Below are positions 34,249 through 43,435 of a stretch of DNA of 64,000 nucleotides, piece by piece. The stretch comes from Christensenella intestinihominis. Its GTDB lineage: Bacteria > Bacillota > Clostridia > Christensenellales > Christensenellaceae. Under the pieces are notes generated by a model, which made no database searches, was not told the origin of the DNA, and worked only from the letters and a program-made list of their open reading frames with translations. The stretch's first letter is position 1. The number at the start of each line of letters is the position of its first letter. The translations under genes and the position numbers were made by a program. The DNA lies in contig NZ_MAIQ01000002.1 in assembly GCF_001678845.1 (NCBI RefSeq), positions 186,001 through 250,000 of the forward strand. Direction: 5' to 3'.

Positions 34249-35166
34249 TCAATCCATATGGTATTTTGCTTTGAACAGCCGAAGGCTCGCGCGCATGAGC
34301 GGATTTTTGGCGAGCTTCCACAGCGCCCGCTTCTTTTCGCCCTCCGCACTGACCGCCTCGTAAAATTCCTGCACATACGCCGGGTTTTGCAGGATCGTCC
34401 GGTTGGCAATTTCTCCTTTTTGCACGGCACGGTAGAATTCCAGCCACACGACCCGGTTTTCCCGCACCCCCTCCTCGTGCAGGGACAGGAACGAATTTTC
34501 CCCGTGCAAACGGTAAAGATAGGATGTTTCTATTGAAAAAGCGGGCTCGTCGTACAGGCATGCCCGCAGGAAAAAGTCGTAGTCGTGCACATACTTATAA
34601 TTTTTGAATCCGCCGATTCCATCGAAAAGCTGGCGGGAAAAAAGCAAATTACCCGTGGAAATCCCTACGTTTTCAGCCACCGCCGCAAGCGCGGCATGCC
34701 GCTTGCCGGAGAGCTTCTCCTGAATCCGTTCAAACGAACGCGCCTCTTCCGTTTCAAGGGGCTCGCCTTCCGGGCCGATGCACCGCACGCGCGAAAATCC
34801 CCACATGGCCCCCTTGCGCCGCATCCCTTCCATCATCGCGGAAAACCGGTTCACCTCGAAAAGGTCATCCGCGTTAAGGATGGCGAGATATTCGCCGTTT
34901 GCCGCCGCAATGCCCTCGTTGATGGTTTCATGCGCCCCCAGGTTCCGTTCGTTTTCACGCACCGTAATCCGTCCGGAAAAACGTTCCCGCAGGAGCTCGT
35001 TCCGGGCAAGATCGTTCACCCTTTCAAAGCTGGCGTCCTGCGAGCAGTCGTCAATCACGACCAGCTCGAGGTTGCGGTAGCTCTGCGCGGCCACGGATTC
35101 AATGGCATGGCCGATATAGGCTTCGTAATTATAGGATGGAATGACAACCGAAATCAGGGGTTCCAT
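34249..35166 (-). CDS. Family 2 glycosyltransferase
   Basis: The 305-residue GT-A enzyme opens with SVVIPSYNYEAYIGHAIESV and VVIDDCSQDAS. It has the DxD-like motif in LAILNADDLFE at about 95-105 and the acceptor-side region VHDYDFFLRACL. It should transfer a sugar from a nucleotide donor at the cytoplasmic face. It is the last gene of the rhamnose operon, three bases after rfbD, so a cell-wall or capsular polysaccharide role is likely. Confidence 0.9.
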   Translation of the reverse strand: MEPLISVVIPSYNYEAYIGHAIESVAAQSYRNLELVVIDDCSQDASFERVNDLARNELLRERFSGRITVRENERNLGAHETINEGIAAANGEYLAILNADDLFEVNRFSAMMEGMRRKGAMWGFSRVRCIGPEGEPLETEEARSFERIQEKLSGKRHAALAAVAENVGISTGNLLFSRQLFDGIGGFKNYKYVHDYDFFLRACLYDEPAFSIETSYLYRLHGENSFLSLHEEGVRENRVVWLEFYRAVQKGEIANRTILQNPAYVQEFYEAVSAEGEKKRALWKLAKNPLMRASLRLFKAKYHMD

Positions 35167-35169
35167 AGT

Positions 35170-36024
35170 TTATATTTCTTTCAGGTACCTTGCGAGCGCG
35201 TCCTTGTAATCGGGCAGGCGTGAAAAGCCCGCGTCGATCAGCGTTTTCCTCGACAGCCGCGAATTTTTGGGACGTGCCGCCGCCGTCGGATTCATTTTGG
35301 CATATTCTTTCGTGGAAACCGGGTTCACCTTTGTACCCTTTCCCGCCTGCCGGAAAATTTCCACCGCAAAATCGTACCATGTGGTGTCTCCCTCGTTGGG
35401 CGCCTGGTAAACCCCGTATTTATGGGATTCGATGATATCGCATAGGAGCCTTGCCACATCGTAGGTATAGGTGGGGACGCCGTGCTGGTCGTTTACCACG
35501 GAAATTTCATCGTGCGTTTCCGCAAGCCGCAGCATGGTCTTTACAAAATTGTTCCCATTTTTGCCGAATACCCAGCAAATCCGCACGATATAGTAATCGT
35601 CAAGAAGCTTTTGCACCGCGAGCTCGCCTTCGTATTTGGTTTTGCCGTATACGTTCTGCGGGTTTTTGGGGTCGTCCGCCTCCCACGGCGTTTCCTTGGA
35701 AAAGCCGTCGAACACGTAGTCCGTACTGATATACATCATTTCGGCGCCTACATCCTTCGCGGCAAGCGCCACGTTTTTCGTGCCCGTCACATTGACCGCA
35801 AAAGCCGTTTCCCGTTCGCTTTCCGCACGGTCCACCGCCGTATAGGCGGCGCAATGGACGATACACGTAGGTTTATAGTCCCCGATATACCCGCGCACGG
35901 CCGCTTCGTCCGTGAGGTCGAAATCCTCGATATCGACGCCCTTGTTTTCAATGCCCCGCGCGTCAAGATGCCGCACCACGTCATATCCAAGCTGTCCTTT
36001 TACACCTGTTACAAGTACTTTCAT
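35170..36024 (-). CDS. rfbD: dTDP-4-dehydrorhamnose reductase
   Basis: The 284-residue short-chain reductase has the NADPH loop VTGVKGQLGYDV, HCAAYTAVDRAE, the STDYVFDG motif and the catalytic YGKTKYEGE. It performs the last step to dTDP-L-rhamnose. Length and motifs are canonical. The partner genes rfbA, rfbC and rfbB lie upstream on the same strand. Confidence 0.95.
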   Translation of the reverse strand: MKVLVTGVKGQLGYDVVRHLDARGIENKGVDIEDFDLTDEAAVRGYIGDYKPTCIVHCAAYTAVDRAESERETAFAVNVTGTKNVALAAKDVGAEMMYISTDYVFDGFSKETPWEADDPKNPQNVYGKTKYEGELAVQKLLDDYYIVRICWVFGKNGNNFVKTMLRLAETHDEISVVNDQHGVPTYTYDVARLLCDIIESHKYGVYQAPNEGDTTWYDFAVEIFRQAGKGTKVNPVSTKEYAKMNPTAAARPKNSRLSRKTLIDAGFSRLPDYKDALARYLKEI

Positions 36025-36040
36025 TATTAAAACCTCTTGC

Positions 36041-36118
36041 GGCTTGCGTCGGCGACCATCATTCGCGCGGCGCCGCCGCGCTCCACATTTATTCCTTATT
36101 CATTATTACTTATTCATT
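36041..36118. repeat. Repeat element between rfbB and rfbD (copy 1)
   Basis: A GC-rich core with a 7-bp hairpin GCGCGGC/GCCGCGC (36065-36081) is followed by an AT-rich arm, TATTCCTTATTCATTATTAC and further T/A repeats. The same GTCGGC...ACCAT core and TATTC-TTATTCATT arm recur between rfbC and rfbB. Confidence 0.55.
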
Positions 36119-36120
36119 TT

Positions 36121-37140
36121 CTACCTGTCCGCGTACATCTTCTCGTAATATTCCTGGTAATCCCCGCTGATAATATTCTTCCACCAGTCCTCGTTCTCGA
36201 GATACCATTTCACCGTCTTTTTGATGCCCTCGTCAAACGTCGTGGTGGGCTTCCAGCCGAATTCGTTCATCATTTTGGTCGGGTCGATCGCGTAGCGCAT
36301 GTCGTGCCCCGCGCGGTCCTTAACATACGTAATCAGGCTTTCCGGTTTTTTAAGCTCCCTCAGGACCGTTTTCACGACCTCAAGGTTCGTGCGTTCGTTG
36401 TGCCCGCCGATATTATAGACCTCGCCCACGCGCCCGTCATGGATGATACGGTCAATGGCCGCGCAGTGGTCGCGCACATACAGCCAGTCGCGCACGTTTT
36501 CGCCCGTGCCGTACACCGGCAGGCTTTCGTCCGCAAGCGCCCGCGCAATAATCAGCGGAATCAGCTTTTCCGGGAAATGATACGGCCCGTAGTTGTTCGA
36601 GCACCGGGAAATGGTCGCGGGCAGGCCATACGTCCTGTGGTACGCCTGCACCAGCAGGTCCGCGCCGGCCTTGGAGGCCGAATAGGGCGATGAGGTATGC
36701 AGGGGCGTTTCCTCCGTGAAAAACAAATCCGGGCGGTCAAGCGGCAGGTCGCCGTATACCTCGTCCGTGGATACCTGGTGATGCCGCGTGATTCCATACT
36801 TGCGGCACGCGTCCATCAGCGTTTGCGTGCCGATGATGTTGGACTTTAAGAAAATGCCCGGGTCTTCGATGGAGCGGTCCACGTGCGATTCCGCCGCAAA
36901 GTTCACGACGATATCGGGATGCTCTTCATGGAACACGCCGAAAACCGCCTCCCTGTCGGCAATATCCGCACGCACAAAACGTACGTTTGGTTTGTCCAGG
37001 ACGTCCTTGAGGGTCTCGAGGTTGCCCGCATACGTCAGCAGGTCGAGGACCACAAGGTCGTAATCCGGGTGGTTCTCCAGCATGTGGAACACAAAATTGC
37101 TTCCGATGAATCCGGCTCCGCCGGTGATGAGTATTTTCAT
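36121..37140 (-). CDS. rfbB: dTDP-glucose 4,6-dehydratase
   Basis: The 339-residue extended SDR shows NAD loop GGAGFIGSN, NFAAESHVDRSI, the catalytic STDEVYGDL (Thr/Asp/Glu) and YSASKAGAD (Tyr/Lys). Also present is the substrate region NNYGPYHFPEKLIP. It converts dTDP-glucose to the 4-keto-6-deoxy intermediate. All active-site residues are visible. AAAGAAGGAGC precedes the start. Confidence 0.96.
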   Translation of the reverse strand: MKILITGGAGFIGSNFVFHMLENHPDYDLVVLDLLTYAGNLETLKDVLDKPNVRFVRADIADREAVFGVFHEEHPDIVVNFAAESHVDRSIEDPGIFLKSNIIGTQTLMDACRKYGITRHHQVSTDEVYGDLPLDRPDLFFTEETPLHTSSPYSASKAGADLLVQAYHRTYGLPATISRCSNNYGPYHFPEKLIPLIIARALADESLPVYGTGENVRDWLYVRDHCAAIDRIIHDGRVGEVYNIGGHNERTNLEVVKTVLRELKKPESLITYVKDRAGHDMRYAIDPTKMMNEFGWKPTTTFDEGIKKTVKWYLENEDWWKNIISGDYQEYYEKMYADR

Positions 37141-37175
37141 AGTTTTTATATTTGCTCCTTCTTTTGTCTGTCACC

Positions 37176-37280
37176 AAAAAAATAATAGTGAATAGGTAAT
37201 AAGGAATAAATAAGGAGCGCTACGCGCGTCGGCAAAGCCGACACCATTATTATTCCCTATTACTTATTCCTTATTCATTG
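37176..37280. repeat. Repeat element between rfbC and rfbB (copy 2)
   Basis: Two AT-rich arms in approximately inverted orientation (37180-37215 and 37245-37278) flank a GC core with the perfect hairpin GTCGGC/GCCGAC (37228-37242). Each arm is built of TAATAAGGAATAA-like units. The element interrupts an otherwise tightly packed operon. Confidence 0.55.
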
Positions 37281-37283
37281 CAT

Positions 37284-37829
37284 TTAAAAGTCCGCGTCGC
37301 TGTCGCAAAGCAACGGCGCCCTCAGGTCCTTTTCCGAAAGGACAGGGTCGCTGACGCCCCAGTCTACCCCGAGGTCCGGGTCGTCGAAACGAATGGAGCG
37401 GTCGCATTCGGGCGCGTATACCGCGTCCACCTTATACTGCACCTCCACATCGTCCGTAAGCGTCACAAAGCCATGCGCCATTCCCTTGGGCATAAAAAAC
37501 TGCTTTTTGTTCTCTGCCGAAAGCTCGACCGCAAACCATTTCTTATAGGTTGGGGAATTTTTGCGGATATCCACCGCCACATCGAGTATTTTCCCGCGCG
37601 TACACCGCAGAAGTTTCGACTGCGCCATCGGGTTTTTTTGGAAATGCAGGCCGCGCAGCGTTCCCTTCTGCGCCGAATAGGACTGGTTGTCCTGCACGAA
37701 TTCGCAGGTGATCCCGAGCGCTTCAAATTTCGGCTTGCTGTACGTTTCCATAAACCAGCCGCGATGGTCGCCGTGGCAATCCGGCTCAATGACCACAAGG
37801 CCTTTGATTCCCGTCTCTACCGCTTTCAT
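37284..37829 (-). CDS. rfbC: dTDP-4-dehydrorhamnose 3,5-epimerase
   Basis: The 181-residue cupin-fold enzyme has [11 protein letters not shown] near the start, [21 protein letters not shown] with the catalytic His, and the [19 protein letters not shown] region with the active-site Asp/Tyr. The start overlaps the rfbA stop (ATGA), so the two are coupled. The size is the normal family length. Confidence 0.95.
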   Translation of the reverse strand: MKAVETGIKGLVVIEPDCHGDHRGWFMETYSKPKFEALGITCEFVQDNQSYSAQKGTLRGLHFQKNPMAQSKLLRCTRGKILDVAVDIRKNSPTYKKWFAVELSAENKKQFFMPKGMAHGFVTLTDDVEVQYKVDAVYAPECDRSIRFDDPDLGVDWGVSDPVLSEKDLRAPLLCDSDADF

Positions 37830-38707
37830 ATATCGAGTACCCTTCCTTTCGCAACAGCATGCAGGTGCTGTCCATAAGATGACTTTCCATACCGGTTTGC
37901 GCTCTCAACAAGCGTTTCCACGTCGATCCAGCCCTTACGGTAGGCAATTTCCTCCGGGGCCGACATCACGATGCCCTGCCGTTTTTGCAGCATGCGCACG
38001 AACTCCGCCGCCTCGATCAGGGAATCAAACGTGCCCGTATCGAGCCATGCATAACCGCGCCCCATCAGCTTTACGTCGAGGTCTCCCTTTTCAAGGTAGA
38101 CGCGGTTGAGGTCCGTGATCTCAAGCTCGCCCCGCGCGCTCGGCTTCAATGCCTTCGCATATTCCACCACGCGGTGATCGTAAAAATAAAGCCCGGTGAT
38201 CGCGTAATTGGATTTCGGCTCCTCCGGTTTTTCCTCGACCGAAAGCGCCCTGCCGTTTTTATCAAACTCCACAATTCCGAAGCGTTCCGGGTCGTCCACA
38301 TAATATCCAAACACAGTCGCGCGGTTTTGGTTCGCCACCGCTTCCGCCATCAGCTGGGAAAGCCCGTTTCCGTAAAAAATATTATCGCCAAGGATCATCG
38401 CGCACGAATCCCCCCCGATAAATTCCTCTCCCAGGATAAAGGCCTGCGCGAGGCCGTCCGGCGAGGGCTGCTCTTTGTAGGAAAGCGAAATGCCGAACTG
38501 CTGCCCGTCCCCGAGCAGGTTCCTGAACCGCGGCAGGTCCACAGGCGTTGAAATAATCAGGATATCCTTGATACCCGCCAGCATCAGCGTGGAAAGCGGA
38601 TAATAGATCATTGGTTTATCATAAACCGGCAAAAGCTGCTTGCTGGTCATGATCGTCAGCGGATACAGGCGCGTCCCGCTGCCGCCCGCAAGTATAATTC
38701 CCTTCAT
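37826..38707 (-). CDS. rfbA: Glucose-1-phosphate thymidylyltransferase
   Basis: The 293-residue nucleotidyltransferase begins [17 protein letters not shown] and has [16 protein letters not shown], the metal Asp in [11 protein letters not shown] and [21 protein letters not shown]. It makes dTDP-glucose for the pathway. It is the first of the rfb enzymes, 23 bases after a glycosyltransferase gene. Confidence 0.96.
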   Translation of the reverse strand: MKGIILAGGSGTRLYPLTIMTSKQLLPVYDKPMIYYPLSTLMLAGIKDILIISTPVDLPRFRNLLGDGQQFGISLSYKEQPSPDGLAQAFILGEEFIGGDSCAMILGDNIFYGNGLSQLMAEAVANQNRATVFGYYVDDPERFGIVEFDKNGRALSVEEKPEEPKSNYAITGLYFYDHRVVEYAKALKPSARGELEITDLNRVYLEKGDLDVKLMGRGYAWLDTGTFDSLIEAAEFVRMLQKRQGIVMSAPEEIAYRKGWIDVETLVESANRYGKSSYGQHLHAVAKGRVLDI

Positions 38708-38730
38708 CGTTACCGTACCTCTTTTACAAA

Positions 38731-39537
38731 TTATTTGATTTCCGAACCGGCCATATCATTGGGAGCGGAAACATCGCCCTGCCCCCTCCATTTCCAGAAA
38801 TATTTGAACATGGATGCAATATGAATCAGCAGGTACCGCGCGCTGTGCGCGCTGGCCCGCGAATAATCGTGATAAACATAGGCATGCGGATAATAGACCA
38901 CCCGCGTATTTTTGCGCAGGGTGCGCGTAAGGTCCGCATCCTCGAAATACATAAAATACCGTTCGTCAAACCCGCCCACGAATTTCAAAAGCGGGGTGCG
39001 TACAAAAAGGAAGCACCCGGACGCAAATTCCACATCCGTAACATCCGAAAGGTCCTCGTCCAGCATCTTGTAGTAGCGGCGGAGGGGCTCCCACCGTTTT
39101 CCCGGCGTACGGTTCGCGATCAGGTATTTCAGGCGCGGGTTCCGTTTCGGGAGCTGCTGGGGCGTATCGTCCATATAGCGGATCGCGGGGGTGCACATCC
39201 CCACGTCCTGGTGGCTTCGCATATAATCCGTAAGTTCCGCGAGGATATCCCCCTTGAGGATAATATCGGGGTTCACAATGGCGTGGAAATCGGAATCGAT
39301 GAGCGGCAGCACAAGGTTGTGCCCGGCGCCGAACCCAAGGTTTTTATCGCTGAAAATCACGCTGATGGACGGAAACTGGTCCGCGAGCCTGGTGGCGCTC
39401 CCATCCTTGGAGGCGTTGTCGACCAAATATATTTTCACACGGACCCCGTGCGTATATTGCAGGACGGACGCGATTGCTTCCTTTGCCCGTTCATAGTCAT
39501 TGTAATTGACAATGCTGAGCGTTACGTCATACTTCAA
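38731..39537 (-). CDS. Family 2 glycosyltransferase, rhamnosyltransferase-like
   Basis: The 268-residue enzyme starts [17 protein letters not shown], with VDNASKDGS, the metal-binding HAIVNPDI, and the late [21 protein letters not shown], typical of rhamnosyltransferases of the WbbL/RfbF group. A TTG at 39537 behind GGAGG (seven-base gap) is the likely start, because the frame upstream has no ribosome site. As the first gene of the operon it probably adds rhamnose to a lipid-linked or wall polysaccharide (inference). Confidence 0.88.
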   Translation of the reverse strand: MKYDVTLSIVNYNDYERAKEAIASVLQYTHGVRVKIYLVDNASKDGSATRLADQFPSISVIFSDKNLGFGAGHNLVLPLIDSDFHAIVNPDIILKGDILAELTDYMRSHQDVGMCTPAIRYMDDTPQQLPKRNPRLKYLIANRTPGKRWEPLRRYYKMLDEDLSDVTDVEFASGCFLFVRTPLLKFVGGFDERYFMYFEDADLTRTLRKNTRVVYYPHAYVYHDYSRASAHSARYLLIHIASMFKYFWKWRGQGDVSAPNDMAGSEIK

Positions 39538-39705
39538 ACAAATATCCTCCGGGAGCTTCGGCGGGCCGGCTCCATATGATTCATTATTATAACAAAAAAA
39601 CGTATGGGTTTCCATTCCTTTTTCGGGAAAGCCCGCCGGGGCGGCCGTCCTGCTTATATATTACGTATCGCGGCACATGGGGAAATATTTTTCCCCACGA
39701 AAAAA

Positions 39706-39721
39706 GCGGGCTGCCGCCCGC
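39706..39721 (-). terminator. Terminator of sugar operon 1
   Basis: GCGGGC (39706-39711) pairs with GCCCGC (39716-39721), and six T follow on the minus strand. A second hairpin, CTCCCCGCCG/CGGCGGGGAG (39753-39780), lies between it and the stop codon. Confidence 0.7.
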
Positions 39722-39797
39722 CTTTCCCTTTGCCTGTTCAGATTTGCGCATCCTCCCCGCCGCTTCACTGCGGCGGGGAGCGAAGGAAACAACAAAT

Positions 39798-40826
39798 TTA
39801 TACGGTTTCGCAGGCCACGATCCTGCCGGTCTCCGCCGATTCCATAATCGCAAGGAGCGCAAGCACCACCCGTGCCGAATCCTCGAGCGAAACAAAGAAT
39901 TCTTCGCCGCTTTCAAGCTTCGTAAGAAAGCTGCGGATGCTCTCGTAGGCAAACCCCTTATGGTAACCGAAAATTTGATTGGCCACGATGCAGTCGCCGG
40001 TATCCAGGCGGTCGTCGCCCGTCACCTGGAGCAGGTTGTTGCTGGACGCATCGATATCCATCTTGCCGCGCTCGCATACAATATTGAATTTGATATCGTT
40101 GACGCACGGATTTCCATTGGGCGTAATCCATCCGTTTTCCATCTGGGCGATCACGCCGTTTTCATACTTGATTGACGTCTGGTATACATCCACCGTATCC
40201 ACGCCGAGGCCGTCGAGCACGCCGCGGGAGGAAAGCGCATACACCTCGCGCGGGCGGCTTTCAAGGAGCCAGTTGAGCGTATCCAGCGAGTGGCTCCCGA
40301 GGAACCACAGGATCGAGGATTTTGACGCCCACGACAGCATATCCGTGGCAACCGATTTCACGTCGTTCAGCCGGAAATAGGCGTTGACGGGGTCTCCGTA
40401 CCGCTTGCTGTCGAGGATTGCCTTCACATTATTAAACGGCGGGCTCCAGCGGTTGTGCATGTCCACCATCACCCGCACCTTGTTTTTCGCCGCCGCATCA
40501 AGGATACGAAACACGTCGTCCCGCCGCGTGGCAAGCGGTTTTTCAATCAGCATATGCTTTCCCGCGGCGGCACAGTCGCACGCGACCTCCGTATGCAGGA
40601 AGTCCGGCGTTACGATCGATACCGCGTCGCAGCCGGATTTGGCGAGCATTTCCTTGTGGTCGGTATAAACCTGGTCGTCCCCGATGCCGAACATGGCCGC
40701 GAATTCCTCCGCGCGCGAACGGTTGAGGTCGCAGATCGCAACGGGTGCGACGCCGGCCATTTCGGTGAAAATCCTCCCGTGCTCCCGCGCCCACAGCCCC
40801 GCGCCTATAACAGCCATTTTAATCAT
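39798..40826 (-). CDS. Gfo/Idh/MocA-family oxidoreductase
   Basis: The 342-residue enzyme has a Rossmann domain with VIGAGLWAREHGRIF and the signature IEKPLA at about 93-98. The C-terminal alpha/beta domain follows, with SHSLDTLNWLL giving the catalytic His/Asp pattern. The family oxidises or reduces sugars and cyclitols with NAD(P). The ATG at 40826 follows GGGGGA. It is the last gene of operon 1; its probable role is interconversion of the imported sugar or a side group. Confidence 0.85.
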   Translation of the reverse strand: MIKMAVIGAGLWAREHGRIFTEMAGVAPVAICDLNRSRAEEFAAMFGIGDDQVYTDHKEMLAKSGCDAVSIVTPDFLHTEVACDCAAAGKHMLIEKPLATRRDDVFRILDAAAKNKVRVMVDMHNRWSPPFNNVKAILDSKRYGDPVNAYFRLNDVKSVATDMLSWASKSSILWFLGSHSLDTLNWLLESRPREVYALSSRGVLDGLGVDTVDVYQTSIKYENGVIAQMENGWITPNGNPCVNDIKFNIVCERGKMDIDASSNNLLQVTGDDRLDTGDCIVANQIFGYHKGFAYESIRSFLTKLESGEEFFVSLEDSARVVLALLAIMESAETGRIVACETV

Positions 40827-40851
40827 GATAAAATCCCCCTCTGGTTTTGTT

Positions 40852-41607
40852 TTATTTGTAGATAACTTCCACGCCGCGGTCCGGCGTGATCTGCCGCGCA
40901 AGCGCATGGTCAAGGAAAATTGTACAGTCGCGGTGCAGCTTCAGGACGGTGCCCTGCACCCGCGGCGTAATATTGCCCTCTTCGAGGATCGCTTTCATCG
41001 CCCGCAGTTTTTCGTCGCCCGTCGCAAGGAAGGCAATCTTTTTCGCGCGCATGATCCCCCCGATTCCCATGGTAATGGCGGCTTTCGGCACTTCGTCAAT
41101 ATGGTTGAACAGCCGGGAATTGCTCCTGCGCGTTTCCTCCGTCAGTTCGACGGCGTGGTATTTGTCATAAAACACGTCCCCGGGTTCGTTAAAGCCGATG
41201 TGCCCGTTCGTCCCCGCGCTCAGCAGCTGTATTTCCATTTCGTGGCTGTCGAGGTAATCGTTCAGGCGCGCAAGCTCGCCTTCCACCGGCTTTGTCCCGT
41301 CCGGTATCCACACGCGTTCCGGGGATATCCCCACGTGGTCAAACAGGTTCGTGCGCATAAAATAAAGATAGGAATTGGGGTCGCTTCCCGCAAGGCCGAT
41401 GTATTCGTCGAGGTTGATGGAACGCGCGCGGGAATAGTCCACCCTTCCCGCTTTGTGCGCCTCCACCATTTTTTCATATACGGGAACGGGCGTGCTGCCC
41501 GTTGCAAGGCCCATCAGCGCCTCCGGCTTCTCCCGGAATACCCCGTTCATCATTTCGGCGCACAGGGCCGCGCTCTCTTCATAGCTGTGCGTGATTACCA
41601 GTTTCAT
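40852..41607 (-). CDS. nagB: Glucosamine-6-phosphate deaminase
   Basis: The 251-residue enzyme has GLATGSTPVPVYE, the NLDEYIGL motif with the catalytic Asp, GTNGHIGFNEPG with the acid/base His, and a C-terminal deaminase region (GIGGIMRAKKIAFLATG). It turns glucosamine-6-phosphate into fructose-6-phosphate and ammonia. The start overlaps the PIG-L stop (ATGA), linking deacetylation and deamination. No nagA is present in the operon. Confidence 0.93.
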   Translation of the reverse strand: MKLVITHSYEESAALCAEMMNGVFREKPEALMGLATGSTPVPVYEKMVEAHKAGRVDYSRARSINLDEYIGLAGSDPNSYLYFMRTNLFDHVGISPERVWIPDGTKPVEGELARLNDYLDSHEMEIQLLSAGTNGHIGFNEPGDVFYDKYHAVELTEETRRSNSRLFNHIDEVPKAAITMGIGGIMRAKKIAFLATGDEKLRAMKAILEEGNITPRVQGTVLKLHRDCTIFLDHALARQITPDRGVEVIYK

Positions 41608-42464
41608 TTGTTTCCTCCCCCAAGCTGCCGGAGCAGCCCGTCTACATCGTCATAAAAATGCTTCACGTATTCGAGTGTAAATTCCCGAATGTCGATCGTA
41701 TCGTCTTCAACCAGCGGCGTGAGGTCCATGCCGAGGTTGCACGAATCGCTTTCGTCAACCTCGCGAGGCTCCTGGAACGTCGCGTTGCCGAGCCGCCGCC
41801 CGAGCGCCGCAAGGTCAAAACGCTTTTTGGGTGTACACTGTGAATCGAACGCCTGGATTACCTCTTTTGCAAGCTCCGGATACCGCGAGGTATCGAACAC
41901 CAGCCGCTCCCTTGCGCTCAGCCAGTCGAGCGAACGCCATACCTCCATTCCGTATACATGCTGCGGCCGCGCCTCCTTCGGCAGCTTGCGCAGCGCCTTG
42001 AGCGCGCGCAGGCAGGCCCCGAGGTGGGTTTCGTGGCGGTCCGCAGTATTATGGATAAACATGGTGTGCGGGCGCGCCGCGAGCAGGAGGGAAACCAGTT
42101 CGTCCTCTATGATGCCGCACTTATCGCTGCGCACGTCGGCGCTGGAATAGGCCAGCTGCACCATGGCGCCGTATTTGCCGATATCCGCGGCCGCGCGCTG
42201 TTCCTGCGAACGTTTCACATGGATTTCGTGGTTGGTATAATTTGCGTATTCGCCCGAGCGCGGGGAACCGCCCCCGTCGGTCAGCACAACGGCGGTATAC
42301 CACTCGCTGTCTTCTTCGTAGCATTTTGCGATTGCGTGGTATGCCATGATCTCGCAGTCGTCCTGGTGGGCGGCAATGCTCATGATGGTTGTCCGCGCCA
42401 GCGCCTCCTTTTCACCGAGCCCGTCGGGTATGTGGATATCCGCTTCCCTGTTATAAAAGTCCAT
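41604..42464 (-). CDS. PIG-L/LmbE-family N-deacetylase
   Basis: The 286-residue zinc enzyme has the metal motif AAHQDDCEIMAY (AHxDDxE type), VVLTDGGGSPRSGEYAN and the later His pair in NTADRHETHLGACLRAL. PIG-L enzymes remove acetyl groups from N-acetylglucosaminyl compounds; archaeal diacetylchitobiose deacetylase belongs to the same superfamily. Next to nagB it is the obvious candidate for the deacetylation step normally done by NagA. Its substrate may be the free or conjugated sugar before phosphorylation (inference). Confidence 0.88.
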   Translation of the reverse strand: MDFYNREADIHIPDGLGEKEALARTTIMSIAAHQDDCEIMAYHAIAKCYEEDSEWYTAVVLTDGGGSPRSGEYANYTNHEIHVKRSQEQRAAADIGKYGAMVQLAYSSADVRSDKCGIIEDELVSLLLAARPHTMFIHNTADRHETHLGACLRALKALRKLPKEARPQHVYGMEVWRSLDWLSARERLVFDTSRYPELAKEVIQAFDSQCTPKKRFDLAALGRRLGNATFQEPREVDESDSCNLGMDLTPLVEDDTIDIREFTLEYVKHFYDDVDGLLRQLGGGNK

Positions 42465-42482
42465 CTCCTGTGCTCCTTTTCC

Positions 42483-43421
42483 TTAAATTTCGTCCTTATG
42501 CCTGGAAAACCATTCGTCGGTTTCCTGCCGGTACGGCATATTTGCAATAACGCCGGGGCGCATCACCTGGAGGCCGGAGGCCACGGCCGCGTATTTTGCG
42601 GACCCCAGGATGTCGCGCGTTTCCATATAATGCACCGCCAATGCGGCATTGTAGGAATCGCCCGCGCCGGTCGTGCTCACCACGTCCACCTTCATGCTCC
42701 TGATCCGGTGCGTCTGTCCGTTTTCAAGCGACACGGCGGAACCCTTTTCGCCGAGCGTTATGATAACGTTTTTCGCGCCCAGCCCATGCAGCCTGTGAAG
42801 CGCCCGCCCGACGTCGAGCGGCGCGTCCGGGTCCGCCCCTGTGAGGAGGGCCGCCTCCGTTTCGTTCGGCGTGATGCAGGTGATATGCGGGAAAGCCTCC
42901 GCGGGCAGCTCCCTTGCGGGGGCGGGATTGTAAATAATTTCCACGCCCGCCTCCCGCGCGATATCGACCGCCGCCGCAAGCGCTTCCGCCGTGATTTCAT
43001 TTTGCAGGAGCAGCAGGCCGCTCTGCGCGATCACATCCGCATATTTTTGGATATGCGCGCCCGTCACCTTGCGGATCGCCCCCGGATATACATATACCTC
43101 GCTGCACTTATCCGCCGAATTGATGACAAAGGCGCACGCCGTCCGCTGTCCTTCAAAGGGGATGATATACCGCCCCTTTACCTGTTCGGAAACGAGGTCC
43201 TTATCGCACAGCGCCCCGAACTCGTCGTCCCCTACGGCGGTGATGAAATTCACTTCCGCGCCGAGGCGGCTGGCGGCAATGGCCTGGTTATATCCTTTTC
43301 CGCCGGGCTCGGTCACGAGGCCGAGCCCCTCCACCGTTTCGCCCACGACCGGAAAGCGCTCCACATCCATCAGCAGGGACATTCCATAGTGCCCGATGAC
43401 GGTGATCCGTTTTTTGTCCAC
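42483..43421 (-). CDS. PfkB-family carbohydrate kinase (ribokinase-like)
   Basis: The 312-residue kinase has GGKGYNQAIAASRLGAEV, an ATP-site NETEAALLTG, and the anion-hole/catalytic STTGAGDSYNAALA, where the last residue of GAGDxF is Tyr. It would phosphorylate the sugar after uptake. The start is a GTG behind a G-run; 14 bases separate it from the permease stop. In operon 1 it sits between permease and deacetylase. Confidence 0.9.
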   Translation of the reverse strand: MDKKRITVIGHYGMSLLMDVERFPVVGETVEGLGLVTEPGGKGYNQAIAASRLGAEVNFITAVGDDEFGALCDKDLVSEQVKGRYIIPFEGQRTACAFVINSADKCSEVYVYPGAIRKVTGAHIQKYADVIAQSGLLLLQNEITAEALAAAVDIAREAGVEIIYNPAPARELPAEAFPHITCITPNETEAALLTGADPDAPLDVGRALHRLHGLGAKNVIITLGEKGSAVSLENGQTHRIRSMKVDVVSTTGAGDSYNAALAVHYMETRDILGSAKYAAVASGLQVMRPGVIANMPYRQETDEWFSRHKDEI

Positions 43422-43435
43422 GTCCGCGCCCCCCC

